Source of the DNA: Spirosoma oryzae
Lineage (GTDB): Bacteria > Bacteroidota > Bacteroidia > Cytophagales > Spirosomataceae
NCBI RefSeq assembly: GCF_003002825.1
Contig: NZ_PVTE01000043.1
Location: forward strand, 1 to 33,187
Length of the DNA: 33,187 bases
Direction of reading: 5' to 3'
Part shown: in pieces, positions 15,010 through 22,466 of the stretch
How the letters are laid out: every line of letters begins with the position of its first letter
Position numbering within the stretch: position 1 is the first letter of the stretch
The notes under the pieces: model-generated
Databases searched by the model: none
The model's input: the letters and a program-made list of their open reading frames with translations, nothing else
What the model was told of the DNA's origin: nothing
Translations under genes and position numbers: made by a program

Positions 15010-16434
15010 TTATGATTTGCTGGCAGCTGCGGCCGCAGCCTTTGGTTGCCGTGCTAACGCTTCACTGAGAAAGCCCGCTTTCAGGTGTTCGTAAAACGAC
15101 TCCGGATCAACGAGCGACGCGGCTCCCTGTGCCAGCATACCGCCCAGCAACAGCTGGAAAATAACAGAATGCCGGTCGGTCATTTCCAGGACAAGGATAG
15201 CCGCCGTAAACGGTGATCGCACGACGCCGGTCAGGAAGCTAACCATGCTGACCAGCACGATCAGATTGTGATCGGTATTGGGAATGCGAATGAGTCGCGC
15301 AATACCGTCGCCCATGATCGAGCCGACGCTTAATGAGGTTGCGAAAATACCACCGGCGGCTCCGCTGCTGTAACTCAGCGCCATCCCGACCCAGCGCACG
15401 GCCGCCAGATACCAGGGTGTGTGGTAGTTATTCTGGAACAACAGCCTGTTGATGATTGGTTTACCCGTACCAACAGAATCAGCCCCAATCCAGTACGCCA
15501 ACCCACCCAATAGCAGGCCGCAAGCGGCCACCCAGCCCGCCTGTGCCCCCAGCGTACGAAACTGTTTCCGGTAGCCATTCAGCCAGAGAAGGGATTTGGC
15601 AAACAGGGCACCCGCCATGCCACAGACGACGGCAACGGTCCCCACCCCCAGCCAGACCATACCGCCCGACATCACCACACTCGGATAGCCCAGATACAGG
15701 TACGGTCCCAGCAGCCCCTGTGCCGTCAGTCCCGCGATGATAACGGCCGTAAACACAGCCGTTCTGAAGTGTGTAATATGCGTCTGCGTAAGCTCTTCGA
15801 CCACAAACACGATACCGCCAAGGGGCGTGTTGAATGCAGCGGCCAGGCCGGCAGCGCCCCCCGTAATCAGGGCAATCTGTCGCGACAGTTGTGGCCAGCC
15901 GACGGGTTGTAGCCGGTTGATCGCCCGAAAAATAGCCGCCGAAACCTGTATGGTTGGGCCTTCGCGCCCGATAACACCACCACCCAGCAACAGTACAACA
16001 CTACTCAGCACCTTGACGACGGCCACGCGCATACCGAGCAGCCAGCCCGTTTTTCGGTAGTTGACGGGTGTCGACAGTTCGATAGCAGCCATCACCTGCG
16101 GAATACCGCTCCCCCGTGCAGCCGGTGCCAGTTGCCGACACAACAGCCAGGCAAGCAGGAACGCCAACGGCGTCAGCACAAACGCCAGCAACGGTTGGGC
16201 GCGTAGCCAGGTAAAGCTGGTTTCTTCCGCCCAGACAAACACCCGCTCGTAGGCAACCGCCACAATACCCGTCAGTAACGACGCAATCCAGAAAGGCAGG
16301 CTTTGCAATACCGTTCGCCGGACACGCGCGGAGTATAAGGACCGAACGATGCGCTGATCGATTACCGATAGCACACGCTGGTAAAAGGAGGGTTGTTCTT
16401 CGGGAGATGGCTGCTTTTCTGTTGCTTCCGGCAT
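15010..16434 (-). CDS. CLC-type chloride channel/H+ antiporter
   Basis: 474 residues and about ten or more membrane helices. Selectivity motifs: GSGIPQ at 108-113 (Ser, chloride type) and GREGP at 156-160, with gating glutamate E158. The second glutamate of VVEELT (E214) corresponds to the internal proton glutamate of E. coli ClcA, so exchange of chloride for protons is more likely than simple channel activity. The third motif reads GGIFATS (361-367), where GIFAP is usual, a Pro-to-Thr change. No CBS domains are present. It is an inner-membrane protein. Neighbours on the same strand are fasciclin (57 bp upstream) and the esterase (24 bp downstream). Confidence 0.95.
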   Translation of the reverse strand: MPEATEKQPSPEEQPSFYQRVLSVIDQRIVRSLYSARVRRTVLQSLPFWIASLLTGIVAVAYERVFVWAEETSFTWLRAQPLLAFVLTPLAFLLAWLLCRQLAPAARGSGIPQVMAAIELSTPVNYRKTGWLLGMRVAVVKVLSSVVLLLGGGVIGREGPTIQVSAAIFRAINRLQPVGWPQLSRQIALITGGAAGLAAAFNTPLGGIVFVVEELTQTHITHFRTAVFTAVIIAGLTAQGLLGPYLYLGYPSVVMSGGMVWLGVGTVAVVCGMAGALFAKSLLWLNGYRKQFRTLGAQAGWVAACGLLLGGLAYWIGADSVGTGKPIINRLLFQNNYHTPWYLAAVRWVGMALSYSSGAAGGIFATSLSVGSIMGDGIARLIRIPNTDHNLIVLVSMVSFLTGVVRSPFTAAILVLEMTDRHSVIFQLLLGGMLAQGAASLVDPESFYEHLKAGFLSEALARQPKAAAAAASKS

Positions 16435-16491
16435 GCCTGCTTGCTGTGGTGATTGGTTACGTAATAGGACTCACCGGACAGACCCGGCTCT

Positions 16492-17046
16492 TTATCGAAC
16501 GTCGGCTTGTGGCAGATTCTTTTCCAATACCTTGTTGATCGTGTGAATAACGCCGTTGGTAGCCCGAATATCGCGTTCGATCACGTCCGCAACCGTACCA
16601 CGTCCGTCAGTGATTGTAATACTGTCGCCCTGCTTATGCACGACCAGGATCTGTCCCAGCACGTTCGTCAGTGTTTGTCCGTCGCGCAGTTTATCCGACG
16701 TGTAGCTACCCCGAATGACGTGGTAGGCCAGCATGCGCGACAGTCGTTTCTTGCTGGAAGGCAGAAGCAGTCCTTTCAGCGTCGCGTCGCCCAGTTCGTC
16801 AAAAGCGCCGTTGTTCGGCACAAAAACGGTGTAAGGCCCGGCCGGATTAGCCTGCTTATTCAGGCCCGACTCGTTCAGGATTTGTAAAATAGTCGTGTAA
16901 TCAGGTTGGCCCTGTAAACTGGCCAGCATCGATTGACCGGTCGCTTTTCCACTGGCCCGCAGCGTATCCTGACTAGTCTGCGCAAGCAGCGACGATGTAG
17001 TTAGCAACAGGGCAAATACGGCGATAACACATTGATTTTTAAGCAT
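16492..17046 (-). CDS. Secreted fasciclin (FAS1) domain protein
   Basis: 184 residues. A signal peptide (ending about LLAQT, residue 24) is followed by a single FAS1 domain. The H1-box is YTVFVPNNGAFDEL, then AYHVIRGSYTS, and the H2-like VIHTINKVLEKNLP is at the C-terminus. FAS1 domains mediate adhesion or matrix contact; in bacteria they are usually periplasmic or surface proteins of unclear function. There is one domain only, so it may act as a stand-alone module. It lies between the DoxX and CLC genes on the same strand. The family call is secure. Confidence 0.93.
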   Translation of the reverse strand: MLKNQCVIAVFALLLTTSSLLAQTSQDTLRASGKATGQSMLASLQGQPDYTTILQILNESGLNKQANPAGPYTVFVPNNGAFDELGDATLKGLLLPSSKKRLSRMLAYHVIRGSYTSDKLRDGQTLTNVLGQILVVHKQGDSITITDGRGTVADVIERDIRATNGVIHTINKVLEKNLPQADVR

Positions 17047-17142
17047 GTTTTCGGGGCATTGAGTTTACTTGACAAGATAACAGGGACTGCAAGCCGTCCG
17101 CTTACTCAACTACCGGCACACTGAATAGTTTGGTGATCGCAA

Positions 17143-17532
17143 TTACCGGGTATACCGATAGGCCCACCAGATTAACAGGCCCTGCAAGGGAAGCCGACCC
17201 CAGCGTAGCCAGTCGGGTATCTGCGCAAACCGATCGGCCGTTGCCATGTATACATTGGCGGGGAATACGGCAATCAGCAGCAGAATCAGCCCCCAGGCCG
17301 CCCAGATACGCGTCGCCGGCAGCAACAAACCCAGTCCCAGCACAATTTCGGCAACGCCACTTAAATCGACCAGTAACTGATGCGCGGGCAAGTACGGCGG
17401 CATAATAGCCAGATACAGCCGGGGGCGCACGAAGTGATTGACTCCCGCACCGATGTATACGAGTGCCTGTATGTATAACCCCGCTTTGTAAAGCATATGT
17501 CTTCCGTTTACGATTTCAGTCGGTTCCGTCAC
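17143..17532 (-). CDS. DoxX-like small membrane protein
   Basis: 129 residues with four hydrophobic segments. VYIGAGVNHFVRPRLYLAIMPPYLP, LLVDLSGVAEIVLGLGLLLP and a C-terminal PLQGLLIWWAYRYTR match the DoxX-like family. Such proteins are often linked to redox or sulfur metabolism, but the function here is unknown. A more compact start is the ATG at 17496 (residue 13, MLYKAGLYI), which removes an unhydrophobic leader; both are possible. It is the first gene of the minus run DoxX-fasciclin-CLC-esterase. Confidence 0.85.
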   Translation of the reverse strand: MTEPTEIVNGRHMLYKAGLYIQALVYIGAGVNHFVRPRLYLAIMPPYLPAHQLLVDLSGVAEIVLGLGLLLPATRIWAAWGLILLLIAVFPANVYMATADRFAQIPDWLRWGRLPLQGLLIWWAYRYTR

Positions 17533-17642
17533 CTAATTCCGGCATTCCGCCACAGGAGTCCATGACGGTTTTAAACCCAGCCCGACCGGTCACGTCAAAC
17601 CGACAAAATCAAGCAAATTCCTACACACAACAACACACGATT

Positions 17643-17933
17643 ATGAACACCAAATCCGTTTTCGTTGCCCTGCTGGGTCTGTTTCTATCGGTCGGCGCGT
17701 ATGCCCAACACCAGCCGGGTGTCTACAAAGTGAAGCCAAAACGGTCGCCCGAGGAGCGAGCCGCCCACCATGCTCAATTGAAAGAAAAACTGGCACGCAT
17801 GTCGCCCGCCGAGCGCGAAGCCTTCAAAAAAGCCCACCACGACAAGCGGCAGGCCCGACTCAACGCCATGACACCCGAACAGCGCGCCCGCTTTACGGAG
17901 CGCCACGCGGATGGGAAACGCAGCCGTTCGTAG
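17643..17933 (+). CDS. Small secreted basic helical protein
   Basis: 96 residues from the ATG at 17643. It has a signal peptide (MNTKSVFVALLGLFLSVGAYAQ) and then a very basic, Ala/Arg/Lys/Glu-rich helical stretch. Two related repeats are visible: LARMSPAEREAFKKAHHDKRQ and LNAMTPEQRARFTERHADGKR. This [M-S/T-P-x-x-R/E] pattern is common in small exported Bacteroidota proteins reminiscent of Spy/CpxP-like helical proteins, but I cannot assign it. It is probably periplasmic. The stop at 17931-17933 overlaps the start of a heptamer-repeat palindrome. An upstream in-frame start at 17463 would only add non-conserved leader. Confidence 0.75.
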   Translation: MNTKSVFVALLGLFLSVGAYAQHQPGVYKVKPKRSPEERAAHHAQLKEKLARMSPAEREAFKKAHHDKRQARLNAMTPEQRARFTERHADGKRSRS

Positions 17934-18015
17934 TTTACAGTTTTCGGTTTACGGTAGCTGACGCCAGAAAGATTACGCGTCAGCCACCGTAAACTGTATA
18001 CTGAAACCCGTAAAC
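17932..18015. repeat. Heptamer-built palindromic repeat, copy 2
   Basis: The left arm is AGTTTAC, AGTTTTC, GGTTTAC (17932-17952), then GGTAGCTGACGC. The right arm, in reverse complement, is GGTTTAC, GGGTTTC, AGTATAC, AGTTTAC, then GGTGGCTGACGC (about 17976-18015). The inner 12-bp stem has one wobble. The arms carry three and four heptamers respectively. It lies between convergent genes. Confidence 0.78.
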
Positions 18016-18016
18016 C

Positions 18017-19189
18017 CTATTCCACTACGTGCCCGACGAAACTGGCGGTGTTGTCGAGAATGGTACCACCCCGCCGGAAGCCGAGTCCGCAGGCAGCACC
18101 GGCGTAGAACACCCCCGCCTGGTACCGACGTCCGTCACTATCTTCCGGGAAGTCGATGTATTCCTGGTAGATCTTCGGATACGCGTCGTAGTCACCGTCG
18201 ACAGCGTCGCGGACACTACCGTCGGCGTTCAGCACACGCACGTTAGCCCCTTCACGACCGAACACGACTTTCTCGACGCAGGCTTTGCCCGCCAACGGTT
18301 TAGCGTCGGTTTCGAGCAGCAGTGGGTGATTGGGGTACAATTCCCACAGAATTTTCAGAATGTGTTTCGATTGGAACAGCAGCGTATATGCCGGGTTGAG
18401 AATCAGCGCGTGCCGCTTCCTGACAATATCCGTGAGTATTTCGATCAAATCCGGCTCTTCGTCGGCAATGACTTCCCACGGCACCAGTCGAAACCAGAAG
18501 TCCATTTTTTCGAACTGGCTGTTGCGCGGGTTCTGCCAGAAAATACCCTCTTCTTCCGAAAACTCAACTTCGTCGATAAAGTCGAACTCAACCTCGAACC
18601 CTGCTTCGCGAGCCGCTTCCCCCAGCAACGACACATTGGCGTCGTCTTCGGGAAAGTTACGCATGGCCGATAGCAGCAGCGACGGTTGCAGGTCGGGGTT
18701 GACGGCCAGAATCTCTTCGAACTGCGCCGTCAGCGTTTCAAATACGCTGTTGAACTGCCGGCTCTCATCACGCCCGTTAGCCTTCAGGTGTGCAAATTGC
18801 ACAACGGCCGTCTCGGGCAGACAGGTCGCCGTGTCGGCGTTGAACTCGATTAGTTTGATAGGCTTCCCATCGACGCCACCAGCCAGATCGAAGCGACCGT
18901 ACAAGTGAATATTACGATCATCGTCCCACGATAAGTTGATCAGCTCGACCAGACTGTCAGGAATACCCAATTCTGCAAACCGGTTCTGATCGATCACCAG
19001 CTGACCAGCCGCGACAAACATGTCGAACAGTTCGTTGGCGGCTTCTTCGTACGCATCGACTTCATCGGCGGTTACGACAACAACTTCGTTGGACAGGTAA
19101 GGCAGCGTGTCCTGACCAAGCATCCAGTCCCAGCCGAGATTGCGGAGCTGCGTATCGGGTGCTTTGGGCAGTGAAGTAAGGATGGGCAT
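18017..19189 (-). CDS. Glutathionylspermidine synthase-like ATP-grasp protein (YgiC/YjfC type)
   Basis: 390 residues. The GspS C-terminal-type pre-ATP-grasp and ATP-grasp fold is indicated by IKLIEFNADTATCLPE (about 111-126; the family has L-E-Y-N-A-D-T-P-T), SKHILKILWELYPNHPLLLET, KPLAGKACVEKVVFGREGANV and the C-terminal GGTILDNTASFVGHVV. Family members join amines or amino acids to peptides with ATP. Proteins lacking the amidase domain, such as YgiC, are uncharacterised and probably do not make glutathionylspermidine. The gene starts 20 bp after glpD, so it is in an operon with it. A UPF0323/YgiB-like lipoprotein gene lies upstream of glpD. Cytosolic; acidic overall. Confidence 0.92.
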   Translation of the reverse strand: MPILTSLPKAPDTQLRNLGWDWMLGQDTLPYLSNEVVVVTADEVDAYEEAANELFDMFVAAGQLVIDQNRFAELGIPDSLVELINLSWDDDRNIHLYGRFDLAGGVDGKPIKLIEFNADTATCLPETAVVQFAHLKANGRDESRQFNSVFETLTAQFEEILAVNPDLQPSLLLSAMRNFPEDDANVSLLGEAAREAGFEVEFDFIDEVEFSEEEGIFWQNPRNSQFEKMDFWFRLVPWEVIADEEPDLIEILTDIVRKRHALILNPAYTLLFQSKHILKILWELYPNHPLLLETDAKPLAGKACVEKVVFGREGANVRVLNADGSVRDAVDGDYDAYPKIYQEYIDFPEDSDGRRYQAGVFYAGAACGLGFRRGGTILDNTASFVGHVVE

Positions 19190-19209
19190 TGAGGGTATAG
19201 AGAAGGGGG

Positions 19210-20862
19210 TTAGGCGAACGAACGGGTCTCGGTTTTCATACCGGCCTGTTTCTGAAAAGAAGTTAACAACGACAAATAATCGGCCAGATGGCTGTCGCGC
19301 TGGGCGGACGTCCAGTTCAGGGACACCGCCAGCAGATCGGCCACCGCAGCAGCCGCCTGCGCCGTCAGCTGCCAGTCGGCCAGTTCGAGCCGCCAGCGTC
19401 GAGCCAGTACGTCGCGCAGAGTCATGGCCATTTCGTGCTGTACCTGGTAAATTACTTCGGCCCGGATGTAGGGCTGCTGGTCGAGCAGCCGGTCACGGAG
19501 CGTGTCGTCGTTACGCGTCAGAGCGGCTACCTGCACAGCGCGCGTTCCGTACGTACGCATCAGGTGCTGACACACATCGTCGGGTAGGTTGTATTGCTGG
19601 TGAAGCTGCTTCCAGTCGTCGAACCGATAGTTCTCACCACCGACCAGGTAATGCGTATCGGTCGTACAAGGGGCGGGGCGGCCCAGTTGGTCGCCCGCCT
19701 GATCGATAGCGTCCTGTGCCATCAGTCGATAGGTTGTCCATTTACCCCCCAGCAGACTGAGCAGCCCCGATCTTTCGTCGTGCTCGACTTCGTGATCGCG
19801 CAGCAGCGTTTTGGTGTCGGCCCGGCTGCTAACGATGAGTGGTCGGATACCGCCAAAGCCCGCTTTTACGTCGGTCCGTTTGGGCACCTGCGCGACGTAG
19901 GGGGCCAGGGTTTCCAGCAGGTAGTCGATTTCGGCGGGTTCGAGCACCGGCTCCGCGTTCAGATCCCGGTAATCGTTATCGGTTGTTCCGACGAAGACCT
20001 GATCGCCAAACGGGATCGCGAAGACCACCCGACCGTCGGGTGTTTTCGGAATCAGCATGGCACTGTCGCTGTTGAGCACCGATCGGGGCAGTACCATGTG
20101 TACTCCTTTACTGGGTCGGATGCGCGACTCAAGTGCCGGATTGGCCAGCAGCCGGATGGCATCGGCATACGGGCCCGTGCAGTTCAGAAACAGCGTTGCC
20201 TGTATCGTTAGCGACTCATCGGTTAATTGATCGGTCAGCGTCGCCCGTTCGATACGCCCATTGGCATCGTGCGAAAAGGCGGTCAGCGCCATGTAGTTGG
20301 CAACAGCCGCGCCCGCTTCAGCTGCCGACTGTGCCAGCGCCAGCGCGTAGCGGGCATCGTTGAGCTGTCCGTCGTAGTACTGCACGGCACTATGCATGCG
20401 GGGCGTCAGCGTCGGCATAACCGACAAGGCTTCTTTCCGACTCAGCCAGCGGCCTTTCGGAAAGGTGCTGTCACGCGCAAAGAAATCATAGAGCGCCAGG
20501 CCGAACGAGATGTACAGACCTTCAAACCGGCTGAACACAGGGGTCAGCAAGCCCAGCGGATGGGCCAGATGGGGCGCGTTACGAATCACCGTCCGGCGCT
20601 CAGCCAACCCATGCCGAACCTGCTTCAACTGGGCCAGATCGAGTTTCTTGATGGCCTGTTCCAGATAGCGAACCCCACCATGAATCAGCTTGGTTGACCG
20701 GGACGACGTTTCGCCCGAAAAATCTCCCCGGTCGATCAGGGCGACGCGGTAGCCGCGCAGGGTAGCATCAAGGGCGGCTCCGGCCCCACTGGCTCCGGCT
20801 CCGATGATGCATATATCAAACGGTTCGGTTTGTAATCGTCTTTTAGCAGCGTCCCGGTTCAT
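19210..20862 (-). CDS. glpD: Glycerol-3-phosphate dehydrogenase (FAD, aerobic type)
   Basis: 550 residues from ATG 20862 (MNRDAAKRRLQTEPFDICIIGAGASGAGAA). The FAD-binding motif, the GDFSGETSSRSTKLIHGGVRYLEQ signature and the C-terminal DAO domain (VQHEMAMTLRDVLARRWRLE) are all present. It oxidises sn-glycerol-3-phosphate to dihydroxyacetone phosphate, feeding electrons to quinone at the inner membrane. An in-frame ATG at 20910 would add 16 residues without family similarity. No glycerol kinase or facilitator gene is visible. It is sandwiched between the lipoprotein gene (74 bp upstream) and the GspS-like gene (20 bp downstream). Confidence 0.96.
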   Translation of the reverse strand: MNRDAAKRRLQTEPFDICIIGAGASGAGAALDATLRGYRVALIDRGDFSGETSSRSTKLIHGGVRYLEQAIKKLDLAQLKQVRHGLAERRTVIRNAPHLAHPLGLLTPVFSRFEGLYISFGLALYDFFARDSTFPKGRWLSRKEALSVMPTLTPRMHSAVQYYDGQLNDARYALALAQSAAEAGAAVANYMALTAFSHDANGRIERATLTDQLTDESLTIQATLFLNCTGPYADAIRLLANPALESRIRPSKGVHMVLPRSVLNSDSAMLIPKTPDGRVVFAIPFGDQVFVGTTDNDYRDLNAEPVLEPAEIDYLLETLAPYVAQVPKRTDVKAGFGGIRPLIVSSRADTKTLLRDHEVEHDERSGLLSLLGGKWTTYRLMAQDAIDQAGDQLGRPAPCTTDTHYLVGGENYRFDDWKQLHQQYNLPDDVCQHLMRTYGTRAVQVAALTRNDDTLRDRLLDQQPYIRAEVIYQVQHEMAMTLRDVLARRWRLELADWQLTAQAAAAVADLLAVSLNWTSAQRDSHLADYLSLLTSFQKQAGMKTETRSFA

Positions 20863-20936
20863 AGTATAAAGGTACGTTGGGGAATCACCAACAAGTTGCC
20901 TGTCTATCAACTAATTTATTCAACTCATTGGCCCCT

Positions 20937-21560
20937 TTATGACGAGAAACCCCCACTACGGCCACGACCAAAGAAGCCGCTCCGACCACCCGATGGGCGA
21001 CTGGTGCTGACAACCCGCGAAGAGCGCACACTTTCCCGCACCTGACTCGACCGTTCGTACACCCCACGGTTGGCATATACGCCGGCTCCGTATTGCTGCG
21101 CATCGTCGCGGTACTGGGGTGCCGTCGAACGCCCGAGCATGTAGCCGAGACCGCCCCAGAGCAATGCACTCGACAACCCGCTGTGATGCGGCTGGTTCTG
21201 ATAAGCACCCGGATTGTTCAGGTAACTGCGCGTCGACTCGTCGCTTTCCACCAGCCGTTTGGCCGCAGCAACGCTCAGCGTATCCCGGTGTCCGTCGGCA
21301 TAGTTGACGATTGCGCCGGCCTTGTCGGGACTAACCGGTACCTCATCGGTGATTTTGAAGGTACCCGGCTGTGTTTCGGTGATATAGGTACGCACACCCC
21401 GGTCGAAACGGGTTTCGGTGCGCTCGGCTTCCTCGTCACGGCGATTGTTCCCGCAGCTCTGTAGCAGTACGGAACCGTTGAGCAGCGCCAGCGACAGGGT
21501 GGTACTGAGGGTAATATCTTTGACACGGCGGAGTACGGCGCGTCGGCGAAAGGGAGTCAT
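20937..21560 (-). CDS. UPF0323/YgiB-like lipoprotein
   Basis: 207 residues from ATG 21560. It is a lipoprotein with basic N-region (MTPFRRRAVLRRVKD), hydrophobic core and lipobox LQSC with Cys36. The domain GTFKITDEVPVSPDKAGAIVNYADG resembles, from memory, the Campylobacter UPF0323 lipoproteins (G-S-Y-K-I-A-D-E). A GLSSALLWGGLGYMLGR segment and a Ser/Gly/Arg-rich tail ending SGGRSGFFGRGRSGGFSS also fit UPF0323 and E. coli YgiB. YgiB and UPF0323 lipoproteins are encoded next to GspS-like ATP-grasp proteins, and one of these lies two genes downstream here. Family assignment is memory-based; the lipoprotein call is firm. An extra 17 residues upstream (start 21611) are unlikely. Confidence 0.75.
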   Translation of the reverse strand: MTPFRRRAVLRRVKDITLSTTLSLALLNGSVLLQSCGNNRRDEEAERTETRFDRGVRTYITETQPGTFKITDEVPVSPDKAGAIVNYADGHRDTLSVAAAKRLVESDESTRSYLNNPGAYQNQPHHSGLSSALLWGGLGYMLGRSTAPQYRDDAQQYGAGVYANRGVYERSSQVRESVRSSRVVSTSRPSGGRSGFFGRGRSGGFSS

Positions 21561-21641
21561 AGCAGCAACGTTTGGTACATCGAAGCTACGACACGGTTCC
21601 GCCTGCTGCAAGTGGCAGCGGATAAACGGTCGTGCCGGTCG

Positions 21642-22391
21642 CTAGAACGGACGATTTGAATTGACGAGCAATAGCGTAAGGCCCGCCGACACGCCCATCG
21701 TACAAATCTGTCGATCGCTGCTGTAGTAGGGCATTTCCGAGCTACCGTTTGCGCTCCACGCCCGCGTCGACAGGTTGTTGAAGGTCAGTACGGCGTAGCT
21801 GAAATCGGCGTTGACATGCGCCGACAGCCACGGATTGAGCCGGTAACGGGCCGACGTACCGCCCCCCATCGCCAGCGCCGAACTTTGCGAGCTAACCGTC
21901 TGAATCGACACGGGGGTTGGCCCATACGTACCGTTCATCTGTGTTTCCGGCATCGTGGCACGCGCCCAGCCAGCCAGCAGTCGACCGTCGAAGGAGAACC
22001 GGCCTTTGGGTATCGTAATGTAGGGGCCAGCCATGATGGTCGTCACCGACCAGTCGCCCGCTTCGGCAGTCCAGTTAGTAGCCGCGTCGGTACCCATTGC
22101 ATCGACCATTGCGTTCGTCTTGACGATGTTGCGGTGCTGTTCCGCCCGAACCATCAGCCCGACACGATCCAGCACCCGATACCCAGCCGAGAGGTTAAGA
22201 ACCAGCCCTGGTCCGGCACACATCGACTTCCGATCTGTTGCATTGTGACTATAAGTACCCAGCGGTAGGCTCACCCCACCAGCCACAGATACGAATGCTT
22301 TCTTGTCCTGCATGGACAGGATAAACGTTTTCTGCCCGAACGATAGCGTTACTAACCCAAGCAGCAATAGTGGTAGCAAAAGGGATTTCAT
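21642..22391 (-). CDS. Outer-membrane beta-barrel protein
   Basis: 249 residues. A signal peptide (MKSLLLPLLLLGLVTLSFGQ) is followed by repeated amphipathic strands: AFVSVAGGVSLPLGTYS, GLVLNLSAGYRVLDRVGLMVRAE, WSVTTIMAGPYITIPKGRFSFDGRLLAGWARA, LNPWLSAHVNADFSYAVLTF. This is typical of an 8-strand PorT/OmpA-like barrel. The C-terminus LTLLLVNSNRPF ends in Phe. No plug, OmpA peptidoglycan domain or CTD is present. Function is unknown. A hairpin lies 3 nt before the start codon (22395-22413). The lipoprotein gene follows 81 bp downstream on the same strand, so a common transcript is possible. Confidence 0.85.
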   Translation of the reverse strand: MKSLLLPLLLLGLVTLSFGQKTFILSMQDKKAFVSVAGGVSLPLGTYSHNATDRKSMCAGPGLVLNLSAGYRVLDRVGLMVRAEQHRNIVKTNAMVDAMGTDAATNWTAEAGDWSVTTIMAGPYITIPKGRFSFDGRLLAGWARATMPETQMNGTYGPTPVSIQTVSSQSSALAMGGGTSARYRLNPWLSAHVNADFSYAVLTFNNLSTRAWSANGSSEMPYYSSDRQICTMGVSAGLTLLLVNSNRPF

Positions 22392-22394
22392 AGA

Positions 22395-22413
22395 CAGACG
22401 AAGGTTTCGTCTG
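22395..22413 (-). promoter_or_regulatory. Hairpin immediately upstream of the OMP start codon
   Basis: CAGACGAA (22395-22402) pairs perfectly with TTCGTCTG (22406-22413), leaving a 3-nt loop. The minus-strand ATG is at 22391-22389, so the stem would sit against the initiation site. It could influence translation or be incidental. No promoter is convincingly visible above it. Confidence 0.45.
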
Positions 22414-22466
22414 ATCTACCAAACAACTATAGTACCAATCATGCTACATAAATATACAAACCCTAT

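Noticed and set aside
18029..18673. Plus-strand reading frame opposite the GspS-like gene
   Set aside because: No recognisable domain, and fully antisense to the ATP-grasp gene.
20863..20900. glpD promoter with TACCTTTA next to the start codon
   Set aside because: The spacing to TTG is only 17 nt and the box would leave almost no leader, so it is not convincing.
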